DNA of 64,000 nucleotides from Marmoricola sp. OAE513 (GCF_040546585.1 NZ_JBEPOC010000001.1:2790001-2854000), one strand, 5' to 3'; shown: positions 15,910 through 24,803, counted from the stretch's first letter. Program-made: numbers and translations. Notes: a model not told the origin generated them from the sequence alone.

Positions 15910-18174
15910 CTACTCGTCGACCGTGACCTTCAGCCCGCCGTCGACCTCCTCGACCGTGACGGAGAGGTAGAGGGTGTCCTCGTAGGTCTCGGTGACCATG
16001 TCCTTCGGCCCGAAGCCGTAGTTGGCGTCGTACTCGAACGTCGCCGAGGCCTGGCCGCTGTCGGTGGACAGCTGCGCAGGGAACTCGCCGTCGAAGGAGT
16101 CGTAGTCGACGGTCGGAGGGGTGGTCAGCGTCCAGCGCACGTTGACGGCGTCGGAGTTGTACCCGCTGTTCGGGCAGCCGTCGGGGTCGATGGTGGTGGC
16201 GGCCATGCAGGTGTCCAGGTAGGCGGACAGCTGGCGGTCGACCTCCTCGCGGAAGGCGTCGGACGCGGTGGCCTCGGGGATCTCCGCGTACCCGGAGTAG
16301 GACCCGGCCTCGACGACGGTCTTGGCGCCGTCGGTGCTCAGCCACTTGTTGTCGCCGTACGGGTTGATGTCGTAGGTGCCCGGGAAGAGGTAGACGTCCT
16401 CGCCGGAGCCGATCTCGACCTCGGTCCCGTTGACCGCGACGCTGTCGGCGCCCTCGGGCAGGTCGAAGCTGACCCGGGTCGCCAGACCGCCGTCGGTGAC
16501 CTCCCACTTGTCGAAGAAGACCCCGGTCTTGCCGTCCTTGCGCAGCTCCAGCTCGACCTCGGCCTTGCCGCCCTCGAGCCCTCTGAGCTCGACCTCCACG
16601 CGGGTCACGCCGCCGAAGCCGTCGGAGGTGTCCTCGATCTCGTAGGAGGTGAAGGTCTTCTCGGCCGCACCGTAGATCTCGTCGGTCAGCAGGTCGGTGT
16701 TCCCGTCCTCGACGTCGGCCAGGCCCAGGGCCTTCTCGGCGTCGCCGTCCTGGAGTGCGTCCAGGTACTTCTCCGCGGTCGCCTCGGCGCTGTACTTCGC
16801 GGAGTTGATCCCGGAGATGGTCGCCGAGCCCGCGCCGAGCAGGACCACGACGACGCCGCCGATGATGGCCAGCCGCTTCCACTGCGCCTTCTCGGCGTCG
16901 GTGAGCGGAGGACGGGGGGCGGCGGGGGCGCCCTCGGCCGCGGTCGGGGTGCCGACGACCGTCTGCGCCGGCAGCGGCGTGCCGCGCAGCCGGGCGAGTG
17001 CCGGCGCCGAGGCGAGCAGGCCCGGCGCGACGAACCGGCTGAGCACCTCGACCACGAAGCCGAAGACCGGCAGTACGGCCAGGGTCAGGGGCGAGGGACG
17101 GACGGTGAACGAGGCGCCCATGCCCTCGAAGCCGCCGCCGAGGGTGATCGACGGGAGCAGCAGCACGACCACGGCGCCACCGAAGAAGATCGTGGGCAGC
17201 ACGGTCCAGGACGTCGGGTTGTCCAACCACGCGGGCGCCTGGTCGCGGCGCTGGTGCCAGGCGACCGCTCCGAGCACGGTCAGCAGGACGGCCCCGACCA
17301 GCATGAGGACCGCCCAGATCGGGTCGAAGTCCCAGGCCTGGGCGGTCTCGGTGAAGACGCTGATGCCGCCGAGGTGGCCCACCGCGTAGGTGTCCAGGCC
17401 CAGGGTGATCACCCACAGCGGGGCCAGCAGGGCCAGCCAGACACCTTCGTTGAGGATCGCCGCGACGCAGAGGATCGGCAGTGCGACGGCGATCCACAGG
17501 ACGACCTGCTGCACCCAGAGCCGGGCGGCCTCGGCGTACTCGGTCGCGATCCATGCCGGGCGGGGTACGCCGGCGCCCAGGCGGCTGCCGAGGTACACCG
17601 CCGCGCCGGTCAGAAACCAGGCGCCTAAGAACAGGCTGACCGAGGCGGCGTGCATGACCGTGCCGTCGTCGCGCATCGCGGCGGCCCAGGTGACGGGGGT
17701 GATCACGACCGCGACGAGCAGGCCGACGGCGCCGGCCAGGATGGCCCGGCTGCCCTCGTCGGCGGCGGGCGCGGCGGTGCGGCCGACGCGTGCCGTCACG
17801 TACAGGAAGACCGCGGTCAGGCCGAGGGGAGGCGCCAGAAGGGCACCGCTGACGCCCCCGTCGTCGTTGATGTGCAGGTTGCCGAACAGGGCCATCGCCA
17901 CCAGCTGCAGCGGCATCGCCAGCAGCACGCCGATCGCGTGGATGGTGCTCGAGTCCACGCCGCTGTCGCCGTCGGAGTCCAGGCCCGCGGCGACGGCGAT
18001 CAGCACCACCATCACGATCGCGACCAGGAAGGTGATCCCGAGACCGACCAGGGGAGCGCGCAGCGCGCGTCCGACGGCGGCCGGGGTCGGCAACGCCAAG
18101 GAGGAGGGGCCGGTGGACGGGTCGGGTGACTGCGGCGCTGACGGGGGCTGGGGCACGGGGGTCTCGGAGCTCAC
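15910..18174 (-). CDS. Large polytopic membrane protein with extracytoplasmic C-terminal domain
   Basis: A 754-residue protein. A Pro/Ser-rich N-terminus (1-35) is followed by about nine hydrophobic segments between 40 and 400, a cytoplasmic Pro-rich linker, and one more TM at 430-452. The last 300 residues are acidic and outside the cell, beginning KYSAEATAEKYLDALQDGDAEKALGLA, like the small secreted DUF4878/lumazine-type domains that start with a helix containing a GD. The function is not known. It starts at GTG 18174 and diverges from the DNA methylase at 18251. Confidence 0.8.
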   Translation of the reverse strand: MSSETPVPQPPSAPQSPDPSTGPSSLALPTPAAVGRALRAPLVGLGITFLVAIVMVVLIAVAAGLDSDGDSGVDSSTIHAIGVLLAMPLQLVAMALFGNLHINDDGGVSGALLAPPLGLTAVFLYVTARVGRTAAPAADEGSRAILAGAVGLLVAVVITPVTWAAAMRDDGTVMHAASVSLFLGAWFLTGAAVYLGSRLGAGVPRPAWIATEYAEAARLWVQQVVLWIAVALPILCVAAILNEGVWLALLAPLWVITLGLDTYAVGHLGGISVFTETAQAWDFDPIWAVLMLVGAVLLTVLGAVAWHQRRDQAPAWLDNPTSWTVLPTIFFGGAVVVLLLPSITLGGGFEGMGASFTVRPSPLTLAVLPVFGFVVEVLSRFVAPGLLASAPALARLRGTPLPAQTVVGTPTAAEGAPAAPRPPLTDAEKAQWKRLAIIGGVVVVLLGAGSATISGINSAKYSAEATAEKYLDALQDGDAEKALGLADVEDGNTDLLTDEIYGAAEKTFTSYEIEDTSDGFGGVTRVEVELRGLEGGKAEVELELRKDGKTGVFFDKWEVTDGGLATRVSFDLPEGADSVAVNGTEVEIGSGEDVYLFPGTYDINPYGDNKWLSTDGAKTVVEAGSYSGYAEIPEATASDAFREEVDRQLSAYLDTCMAATTIDPDGCPNSGYNSDAVNVRWTLTTPPTVDYDSFDGEFPAQLSTDSGQASATFEYDANYGFGPKDMVTETYEDTLYLSVTVEEVDGGLKVTVDE

Positions 18175-18250
18175 GCGCTGAGGCTAGGGGAGTGTGCCGA
18201 CGCACGTCAGCGTCCGGACCAGTCCGGCGGTGCCGCTAGGGTCGAGCGTC

Positions 18251-20221
18251 GTGAGCGAAGCCGCTGCCTACCGCGACGCCGTACGCGTCGTGATGCGCGA
18301 GCACGGGGAGCGGCTCGCCGCCGCGCGCGGGCTGGTGCTGCCGGTCGGTGCGCTCGCCGTCGGGCGCGCCGTCCCTGCTGACCTGCTGGCCTCGCTGCGC
18401 GCCCGGGTGAGCAGGTTCGACGGCGTCGAGGTCGAGCAGCTCGGCCACGCCTACGAGGCCCTGCTGCAGGACGAGGACCGCAGGAACGCCGGCGCCCACT
18501 ACACGCCACGGGCTTTGGCCGACGAGGTCGTCGAGCACGCTCTGGCGCCGCTGGTCGAGGGCCTGCGTGCCGAGGACTTGCTCGACCTGCGGATCCTCGA
18601 CATCGCCACCGGTTCGGGGATCTTCCTGCTCTCGGCCGCGGAGTACCTGACCGGACTGGTCGACGGCGGCCCGAGCCTGCGCCAGGTGATCACGACCTGC
18701 CTGTACGGCGCGGACGTCGATGCGACGACGGCCGAGGTCTGCCGGCTCTCGCTGTGGCTGCTCGCCGGCGACCAGGACCTGCCGTGGAACGTGCTCGAGG
18801 GCCGGGTCGTCGCGGGAGACTCGCTGCTCGACGAACCCGTCGCCGGTCGGGTGGCTGTCGACTGGACGGTGCTCGCGCCGGAGGTGATGGGCGCCGGAGG
18901 CTTTGACGCGGTGATCGGGAACCCGCCCTTCCTCGGGGTGAAGAACATCCGCGGAGCGGTCGGCCAGGTTGTCCGCGACCGGTACGCCGCCACGCTGCTG
19001 GACGGCGAGTCCGGCCGTTCCGACCTGGTCGTGTTCTTCCTGGCCCGCGCGACGCGCCTGTCCCGCGGGGTCGTCGGGCTCGTGCTCCCGGACGCCGTCT
19101 CCGAGGGTGACAGCGCCCGCTTCGGGCCCGGCCGTGCAATCGATCAGGGTTTCGAGATCTTCCGGGCCGAGACCTCCCGGCCGTGGCCGAGCGCGGCCGG
19201 CGTACGGATCGCGCTGCTGTGGCTGCGACGAGGGGTGTCGGGCTCTAGCGCGGTGCTGGACGGCGTCGTCGTCCAGCGGATCGGTCCCCACCTCGGCCGG
19301 GTCGCCGCGTCCGCGCGCGGCACCACTCCGGCGCCCGACTGGCTGCCGCACGGGCACCAGGCCACGATCGTGCTCGGTCGCTCGCTGGTGCTCACGACCG
19401 CCGAGGCCGACGACCTGCGTGCCGCGGACCCGCGGATCGGCACGTGGATCAGGGACTACCTGAGCGGGGAGGACCTGGTCACTCGCCACCGCTCGTCCGC
19501 CTCGCGCCAGGTGCTCGATCTCGGCGCTGTCCCGCTCGCGGACCTCGAAGCCGTCCCCGCCCTCGCCGACCGGCTCACGCTGATCCGCACCGAGCGCGAG
19601 ACCCAGCTCGCGAAGTACCCCCAGCTGGTCTCGCGCTGGTGGGGCTTCCTCAACCCCGTCGCCCGTCTGTACGAGGACCTGGCCGGCGAGCCCGAGGCGA
19701 TCGCGTTCTCCAAGCACGCCAAGTACATCTGGCCGGTCATCGTCGGCACCGGGCCGGTCTTCAGCAACGGGCTGATCGTGTACCCCTCGGCCGACCGCGG
19801 CCTCTACGCCTTCCTTGCCTCGACCCCGCACCGGCTCTGGGCGGTCGACGAGGGCGGGTCGCGGCTCAACGAGAGCCACCGCTACAACCCCTCCCGGCTG
19901 CGCGCGACCTACCCGTTCCCGGACTCGGTCGACGGCGCGCGCGACGCGGGTGCCCGGCTGGCCGAGGCCGTCGTACGGGCGGGCGAGGCGCAGCAGGTCG
20001 GGGTCACCGAGCTGCTCAACCAGGTGCACGGGTCCGCGCCGGTGGCGCCGGAGATCGCCGCGATCCGGGACGCGGTCGTCGAGGTCGACCGGGCGGTCCT
20101 GGCTGCGCACGGGATCGACGAGGTGCTGGTGCACGGGCTCCAGGTCGTCGGGGACAGGACCCGCTTCGGGCTCGACCCGGGCGGCGAAGCGGCGATCAAG
20201 GCGCGGTTGCTCGAGCGCTGA
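18251..20221 (+). CDS. Orphan adenine-specific DNA methyltransferase, Eco57I/TaqI-like
   Basis: From GTG 18251 this gives 656 residues; an upstream ATG at 18194 is possible but the added part is not family-like. Motif X-like GAHYTPRALADEVVEHAL is followed by SAM-binding motif I DIATGSGIFL and catalytic motif IV NPPF (FDAVIGNPPFLG), in the gamma-class order for N6-adenine methylation. The C-terminal half resembles a TaqI-type target recognition domain (YIWPVIVGTGPVFSNGLIVY). I see no nuclease (PD-ExK) motif in the roughly 85 residues before motif X, and no restriction gene beside it. It could be a solitary epigenetic methylase or part of a defence system whose partners are lost. Confidence 0.85.
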   Translation: MSEAAAYRDAVRVVMREHGERLAAARGLVLPVGALAVGRAVPADLLASLRARVSRFDGVEVEQLGHAYEALLQDEDRRNAGAHYTPRALADEVVEHALAPLVEGLRAEDLLDLRILDIATGSGIFLLSAAEYLTGLVDGGPSLRQVITTCLYGADVDATTAEVCRLSLWLLAGDQDLPWNVLEGRVVAGDSLLDEPVAGRVAVDWTVLAPEVMGAGGFDAVIGNPPFLGVKNIRGAVGQVVRDRYAATLLDGESGRSDLVVFFLARATRLSRGVVGLVLPDAVSEGDSARFGPGRAIDQGFEIFRAETSRPWPSAAGVRIALLWLRRGVSGSSAVLDGVVVQRIGPHLGRVAASARGTTPAPDWLPHGHQATIVLGRSLVLTTAEADDLRAADPRIGTWIRDYLSGEDLVTRHRSSASRQVLDLGAVPLADLEAVPALADRLTLIRTERETQLAKYPQLVSRWWGFLNPVARLYEDLAGEPEAIAFSKHAKYIWPVIVGTGPVFSNGLIVYPSADRGLYAFLASTPHRLWAVDEGGSRLNESHRYNPSRLRATYPFPDSVDGARDAGARLAEAVVRAGEAQQVGVTELLNQVHGSAPVAPEIAAIRDAVVEVDRAVLAAHGIDEVLVHGLQVVGDRTRFGLDPGGEAAIKARLLER

Positions 20222-20331
20222 CCGGCAGGGTCGGGCGGCCGAGGTGTCCACAGCCCGTCGGGAGCGACCGGGCCGGCGGGCGTTGTGGATACGCGCGGCG
20301 TCACCCGACGGCGGCGTACGACCATCTGCCC

Positions 20332-20769
20332 GTGACCCAGCGCCGACCGCCCCGCCACCAGAGCCCCGTCCGCACGACCGCCGACCTGACCGCCCTGTGG
20401 CGGTCTGTGATCGGTGGTGAGCCGTTGCTGTTCCGATCGCTCTGGCTGCTGTTCCTCGACGACGCCCGACGCCCCGTCGGCCCGCTGCTCACCCTCGACA
20501 ACCTGCCCGACGGGCCGTACGGGATCGACCGGGACGACCTGGTCGGGTGGTGCGACGAGATCCTCCGCGGACCAGGTGGCGGTGGCTCGGTCGCCCTTCT
20601 GCTCACCCGACCCGAAGGTGCGCCGTGGACGGTCAGCGACCGCGCGTGGGGGCGGTTCCTGCTCAACGCCACCGCCGAGATCGACGGACACGCCTGGCCG
20701 GTGCACTGGGCGCACCGTGGCGGGGTCGAGGTCTTCCGGCTCGCAGACCGAGGCACCCGTACGGCGTGA
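20332..20769 (+). CDS. Conserved-looking hypothetical protein
   Basis: A 145-residue soluble protein from GTG 20332. After a basic N-terminus, LWRSVIGGEPLLFRSLWLLFLDDARRPVGPLLTLDNLPDGP and later VALLLTRPEGAPWTVSDRAWGRFLLNATAEI look like a folded alpha/beta protein. The style is that of actinobacterial proteins of unknown role; I recognise no catalytic motif. It is 110 bases downstream of the methylase on the same strand and immediately before the Ser-Ile-Gly protein. Confidence 0.75.
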   Translation: MTQRRPPRHQSPVRTTADLTALWRSVIGGEPLLFRSLWLLFLDDARRPVGPLLTLDNLPDGPYGIDRDDLVGWCDEILRGPGGGGSVALLLTRPEGAPWTVSDRAWGRFLLNATAEIDGHAWPVHWAHRGGVEVFRLADRGTRTA

Positions 20770-20785
20770 GGTGCACAATCGCTCC

Positions 20786-21025
20786 ATGGCCAACCTGCTG
20801 TCCTACAAGTCCGAGGGCTCGATCCTCTCGATCCGATCGAAGAACTCGATCCTGTCGATCGGCAGCATCGGATCCATCGGCTCGATCGGGTCCATCGGTT
20901 CGTTCGCCTCGGCGTTCTCGGTCGCGTCCTTCGCCAGCCTCGGGTCCGCGATGTCCGGACTGTCGCTGGCCTCGGCGATGTCGTGGAGGTCGCGACTGGC
21001 CGCGATGAGCGCCGGCGAGGAGTAA
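20786..21025 (+). CDS. Small Ser-Ile-Gly repeat protein
   Basis: A 79-residue protein starting at ATG 20786. Nearly the whole chain follows a Ser-hydrophobic pattern: GSILSI (11-16), NSILSI (20-25), then four SIG units in a row (26-37), and a looser tail of SxASxxS type ending in a basic patch and GEE. There is no signal peptide, Cys or catalytic residue. The three-residue period favours a beta-solenoid or stacked-sheet form. I recall similar short SxLSxxS proteins in actinobacteria, without known function. It has few codons but a clean start and stop 16 bases after the upstream gene. Confidence 0.7.
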   Translation: MANLLSYKSEGSILSIRSKNSILSIGSIGSIGSIGSIGSFASAFSVASFASLGSAMSGLSLASAMSWRSRLAAMSAGEE

Positions 21026-21093
21026 CGGGACTCTGCGGGACCCGTAGCGCCGCCGCGCGGGCGGGAGCACGCTGGACCGCAGGAGGTCAGCCC

Positions 21094-21477
21094 ATGTCCC
21101 TGAACACCAGCTCCGTCTCCGTGATGCTGCCGATCGGCGACGCCGCCGCGGCGCAGGAGTTCTACTCCGACCGTGTCGGACTGCCCTTCGAGGGCACCAA
21201 CAGCGAGGGGAGCCTGCTGTTCGGGCTGCCCGGCGGTTCGCAGCTCGTGCTGCTGCCGCGGCCGGACCAGCCGCCGTCGCCGAGCACCGCCGTCAGCTTC
21301 GTGGTCGACGACGTCGAGGCCGAGATCGCCGACCTCAAGGCCCGCGGCCTGGTCTTCCAGGACTACGACCTGCCCGGGTTCAAGACCGTGGACCACGTCT
21401 GCGTGATGGCGAGCGCGAAGGCGGCCTGGTTCCTCGACCCGCACGGCAACGTGCTCTGCCTGCACCAGAACCTGTGA
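21094..21477 (+). CDS. VOC-superfamily (glyoxalase-like) protein
   Basis: A 127-residue single-chain VOC fold with two beta-alpha-beta-beta-beta units: VMLPIGDAAAAQEFYSDRVGLPF opens it and AWFLDPHGNVLCLHQ closes it. These proteins include glyoxalase I, dioxygenases and antibiotic-binding proteins. The usual first metal His is not obvious here (Ser/Val region), while the final Glu is replaced by His or Gln, so metal binding is uncertain. AGGAGG at 21081 sets the start. The function is unassigned. Confidence 0.85.
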   Translation: MSLNTSSVSVMLPIGDAAAAQEFYSDRVGLPFEGTNSEGSLLFGLPGGSQLVLLPRPDQPPSPSTAVSFVVDDVEAEIADLKARGLVFQDYDLPGFKTVDHVCVMASAKAAWFLDPHGNVLCLHQNL

Positions 21478-21597
21478 GGAAGATGGTCTGTACCACCTTC
21501 TCAGTTTAGACTCCGAGTTTAGGATTTTCATTCAGCCAACGGTGCACATGCTGTTGTCTGATCGGTGACCGTTCTGGGAACTCACCGAAGGAACTTC

Positions 21598-22479
21598 ATG
21601 AAACTCGCACGCTCCCGCTCTCTCGGCCTGCTCGTGGCCGCCGGCGTCGCTCTCGCCGTCGTACCGACTGTCGTCCCCGTCGCCACGGCGGCGTCGGGCA
21701 ACCTGCCCTACACCTGCAAGATCTCGGGCAACACGGCGCCGGTCACGGTGACCCTGGACACCAGTGCGCCGTACTCGGTCGCGCCGGGGTCGTCGATTCA
21801 GCCCGTCCTCACCGCCTCCGTCTACTTCCCGGCCTCGGTCGTCAACGGGTTGCGCAGCAACTTGAACGCCACTGCGATCGCGGGCTCCGGCGGCAAGGTC
21901 GCCGTCAAGACCAACGGCGCGAGCACCACGGTGAGCAACCTGACCTTCCCCTCCGTGCCCCTGGAGCAGGACAAGGCGGTCACGGCGAAGGCAACCGCCA
22001 CGATGGCGAAGCTAACCGATCTGCCCGAGGGGTCGGTCGTCTACAAGCCGGGTGACCTCACGGCCCTGACGCTCAACCTGACGGGCTCGGGATTCGCCCC
22101 GGTCCTGGCCTGCACCCTTGGGGCGACCTCGGCGAACATCGACACGGTCATCGTGTCCAACACCCCGCCGCCCCCGCCGCCGACCGTCGTGGCGACGTCC
22201 ATCGCCGCGGCCAAGGCGTACTCGCGGAAGAAGGACAAGCTCACGATCGGTGCGAACGTGAAGTCCTCGGGTGCGACCCCGACCGGCAAGGTGACCATCG
22301 CCCTCTTCAAGTCCGGCAAGAAGATCCGGACGGCCACGCTGACCCTGGTGGGCGGGAAGGCCAAGGTCGTCTTCACCAAGGTCAGGAAGGGGAGCTACAA
22401 GTACACGATCACGTACGGCGGCTCCGCGACGAAGAAGCCGTCGACCTACACGTCGGCGAAGTTCAAGCTCAAGAAGTAG
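21598..22479 (+). CDS. Secreted protein with DUF6801-like and bacterial Ig-like domains
   Basis: A 293-residue exported protein from ATG 21598 (GAAGGAAC ribosome site). A signal peptide is followed by NLPYTCKISGNTAPVTVTLDTSAP, like actinobacterial DUF6801 proteins (about 30-175). A Pro hinge (TPPPPPPT) then leads to a C-terminal Ig-like domain rich in Lys (STYTSAKFKLKK at the end). No anchor or sorting signal is seen, so it is probably released or wall-associated through its basic tail. The upstream gap (21478-21597) is AT-richer and must hold its promoter. Confidence 0.82.
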   Translation: MKLARSRSLGLLVAAGVALAVVPTVVPVATAASGNLPYTCKISGNTAPVTVTLDTSAPYSVAPGSSIQPVLTASVYFPASVVNGLRSNLNATAIAGSGGKVAVKTNGASTTVSNLTFPSVPLEQDKAVTAKATATMAKLTDLPEGSVVYKPGDLTALTLNLTGSGFAPVLACTLGATSANIDTVIVSNTPPPPPPTVVATSIAAAKAYSRKKDKLTIGANVKSSGATPTGKVTIALFKSGKKIRTATLTLVGGKAKVVFTKVRKGSYKYTITYGGSATKKPSTYTSAKFKLKK

Positions 22480-22493
22480 TCACCCGCAGCACG

Positions 22494-22525
22494 CACCGGG
22501 TCCGGCCGCGCGGCCGGACCCGGTG
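22494..22525. terminator. Bidirectional terminator
   Basis: A perfect 15-bp stem (22494-22508 with 22511-22525) around a 2-base centre lies between the convergent genes ending at 22479 and 22561. Confidence 0.85.
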
Positions 22526-22560
22526 TGCTCGTTCCCGCGCCGCGGCGCCAGGCACACGAC

Positions 22561-23373
22561 TCACACGAAGAAGCGCACCAGCTCCGGGCCGGTCACCTTC
22601 GCCTTGATCATGTGGGTCTGACCCTTGAGGGTCAGCAACCGCCCGTGCGGGAGCTGGTCGGCGATGGCAGCCTGCGCGTTCTGCAGGTACGCCGGGCTCT
22701 TGCCGCCCGCGATCACGATCGTCTCCGCTGCGACCGAGCCGTAGTGGCCGACCGGGAGCGGCTCGCCCTGCTCGAACGGCAGCACGATCCGGAAGTCGTG
22801 GACGAGCGTGTGCGCGACGGCCTTCAGGCCCTTCCACACCGGGAACAGCGGCATCAGCGCGAGCATCGGTGCCGGGACGCCGACCGTCCTCATGAACAGC
22901 TTCACCGCGCCGCCGCGGTCGTCCGCCGCGACCAGGCGCTCGATCTGCTCGGGCAGGTCAGGGGCGTTCGGCGCGTGGGTGTCGTCGACGATGAACGGCG
23001 CCTCGTAGACGGCCAGCCTCCGCATCGGCACGCCCTGGCGCGCGGCCTCCAGGGCGAGCGCGGCTCCGGAGGAGGCGGCGAACACGAACGCGTCCGGACC
23101 GACCGCGTCGAGCACGGCGACCAGGTCCTCGACCTCGCGCTGCACGGCGTACGGCTGGGTGTCGCTGCTCTCGCCGCGTCCCCGGCGGTCGTACCCGACG
23201 ACGGTGAAGTGGTCCCGGAGCGCCGGCGTGAGCGTCTTGGCGGCACCCATTCCGCGGTGGCACAGCGCGCCCTCGACGATCACGAGCACCGGGCCGGTGC
23301 CGGTCAGGTCGTAGGCGATCCGGGTGCCGTCGGCCGAGACGGCGAAGCGGGTGGCGGTGGTGGTGGTGCTCAT
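22561..23373 (-). CDS. Alpha/beta hydrolase, target of the adjacent ECF sigma factor
   Basis: A 270-residue alpha/beta-hydrolase from ATG 23373. The nucleophile elbow is FAASSGAAL (an A-x-S-x-A form of G-x-S-x-G), the oxyanion region is in VIVEGALCHRG, YDRRGRGES is typical of the family, and the catalytic His is in KGQTHM. The substrate is unknown. Its promoter (23429-23462) overlaps the stop codon of the sigma gene and matches the promoter before the YCII gene, so it is probably switched on by that sigma factor. Confidence 0.88.
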   Translation of the reverse strand: MSTTTTATRFAVSADGTRIAYDLTGTGPVLVIVEGALCHRGMGAAKTLTPALRDHFTVVGYDRRGRGESSDTQPYAVQREVEDLVAVLDAVGPDAFVFAASSGAALALEAARQGVPMRRLAVYEAPFIVDDTHAPNAPDLPEQIERLVAADDRGGAVKLFMRTVGVPAPMLALMPLFPVWKGLKAVAHTLVHDFRIVLPFEQGEPLPVGHYGSVAAETIVIAGGKSPAYLQNAQAAIADQLPHGRLLTLKGQTHMIKAKVTGPELVRFFV

Positions 23374-23428
23374 GGGCTCTCCTCGGTGGCGACGTCGCGG
23401 CAAGCCCGACGACGGTGGATGTGGTGTC

Positions 23429-23462
23429 CGTACGTCGAACGGGTCAGGTCGTCCTCGACATC
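23429..23462 (-). promoter_or_regulatory. Predicted ECF42-type promoter, copy A
   Basis: In minus-strand sense: GATGTCGA, 13 bases, then CGTTCGACGTACG. It is identical in motif and spacing to copy B at 25223-25256. It starts inside the last codons of the sigma gene and points at the hydrolase. Confidence 0.8.
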
Positions 23463-24754
23463 GCCCGGCGGGATTCCTCGGCGCGCTTCTCCAGCACCGT
23501 CCGCTCGCCCTCGTTGCGGGTGCGCGACGCAGCCTCGGTGAACGCCTCGGCGGCGTCGGCGTACCGACCGGCACGGAAGAGCAGGTCACCGCGGACGCTG
23601 GGAAGCATCGGGGAGTCGCCCAGCGAGGACTCGTCCACGGCCTCCAGCACGGCCAGCCCGGCACCGGGATCGAACGCGCGTCCGTGCGCGACGGCTCTGT
23701 TCACCTCGACGACCGGGCCCGGCGCGGCCTCGGCCAGGACGTCGTACAGGATCGCGATCTGGCGCCAGTCGGTCTCGGCGAAGGTGGCTGCCTTGGCGTG
23801 CTGCGAGGCGATCGCGGCCTGCAGGAAGTAGCGGCCGACCGGGGCGCCGCGGGCGGCGAGCAGCTCGGCCCGCTGCAGTGCCGCGAGACCGCGGCGGATG
23901 AGCAGCTGGTCCCAGCGGCTGCGGTCCTGGTCCTCGAGCAGGACGGGCTCGCCGGCGTCGTCGACCCGGGCGGCCATCCGGGAGCCCTGGATCTCCAGGA
24001 GAGCCTGCAGTCCGTGCACGTCAGGCTCGTCCGGGGCGAGGTCGGCGAGCATCCTGGCGAGCCGCATCGCCTCGTTCGCGAGCTCGGGCCGCATCCAGTC
24101 GTCGCCGGCGGTTGCGGAGTAGCCCTCGTTGAAGATCAGGTAGATCACGGCCATCACGTCGTCGAGCCGCTTCTCGCGGTCCGGTCCCGCCGGGAGCTCG
24201 AACTCGGCGCGGACCTCGCTGAGCGTCTTCTTGGCCCGCGAGATCCGCTGGCCCATCGCGGACTCCGCCGCCAGGAAGCCGCGGGCGATCTCGCTGGTGG
24301 TCAGGCCACCGACCATCCGCAGCGTCAGCGCGGCCCGGGACTCGGGGGTGAGCGCGGGGTGGCAGCACAGGAAGACCAGGCGGAGGACGTCGTCCTCGAT
24401 GTGGTCGACCTGGGAGTCGAGGTCGGGCATCTGGTCCTCCTCTCCCAGCAGCTGGGCGTGACCGATCTCCTCGGTCTTGCGGCGCAGCGTGTCCGCGCGC
24501 CGGATGTGGTCGATCCCGCGGCGCTTGGCCGTGGTCATCAGCCAGGCAGCCGGGTTCGACGGGATGCCCGAGGACGGCCACTGCTCGAGAGCAGCGACCA
24601 GGGCGTCCTGGGCGAGGTCCTCGGCGAGCTCGACGCTCCGGGTCATCCGGGTGAGCGCGCCGACCAGACGTGCCGACTCCTCGCGCCACGTGGCGGTGAT
24701 CGCGTCGGTGGTGGTCGCGTCGGCTGGCACGAGAGCCAGCCTAGAGCCGGTCAT
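23444..24754 (-). CDS. ECF sigma factor with long C-terminal extension (ECF42-like)
   Basis: A 436-residue sigma factor. Region 2 (VELAEDLAQDALVAALEQWPSSGIPSNPAAWLMTTAKRRGID) and region 4 (LTLRMVGGLTTSEIARGFL) fill the first 185 residues. The remaining 240 form the helical TPR/DUF6596-like extension typical of group ECF42 (FNEGYSATAGDDW, EVNRAVAHGRAFDPGAGL). These sigmas have no anti-sigma factor and are regulated through the extension; they pair with YCII/DGPF genes, as here. The start is taken as ATG 24754. A 15-bp hairpin begins at that codon and covers the ribosome-binding region, so a later start or translational control is possible. Confidence 0.93.
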   Translation of the reverse strand: MTGSRLALVPADATTTDAITATWREESARLVGALTRMTRSVELAEDLAQDALVAALEQWPSSGIPSNPAAWLMTTAKRRGIDHIRRADTLRRKTEEIGHAQLLGEEDQMPDLDSQVDHIEDDVLRLVFLCCHPALTPESRAALTLRMVGGLTTSEIARGFLAAESAMGQRISRAKKTLSEVRAEFELPAGPDREKRLDDVMAVIYLIFNEGYSATAGDDWMRPELANEAMRLARMLADLAPDEPDVHGLQALLEIQGSRMAARVDDAGEPVLLEDQDRSRWDQLLIRRGLAALQRAELLAARGAPVGRYFLQAAIASQHAKAATFAETDWRQIAILYDVLAEAAPGPVVEVNRAVAHGRAFDPGAGLAVLEAVDESSLGDSPMLPSVRGDLLFRAGRYADAAEAFTEAASRTRNEGERTVLEKRAEESRRAMSRTT

Positions 24755-24793
24755 CGAGCCTGCCGAGATGCGGTGACGTCTCGGCAGGCTCGA
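24754..24793. repeat. Hairpin over the sigma factor start, containing a dispersed repeat copy
   Basis: Perfect 15-bp arms TCGAGCCTGCCGAGA (24754-24768) and TCTCGGCAGGCTCGA (24779-24793) with a 10-base loop fill most of the YCII-sigma gap. The right arm is part of the dispersed repeat core (24781-24800). Confidence 0.75.
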
Positions 24794-24803
24794 CGAACGG
24801 GTG

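Noticed and set aside
19444-20769. A 441-codon plus-strand frame overlapping the methylase
   Set aside because: Only its last 145 codons (20332-20769), outside the methylase, read as a protein; the earlier part is Arg/Pro/Gly-rich shadow sequence.
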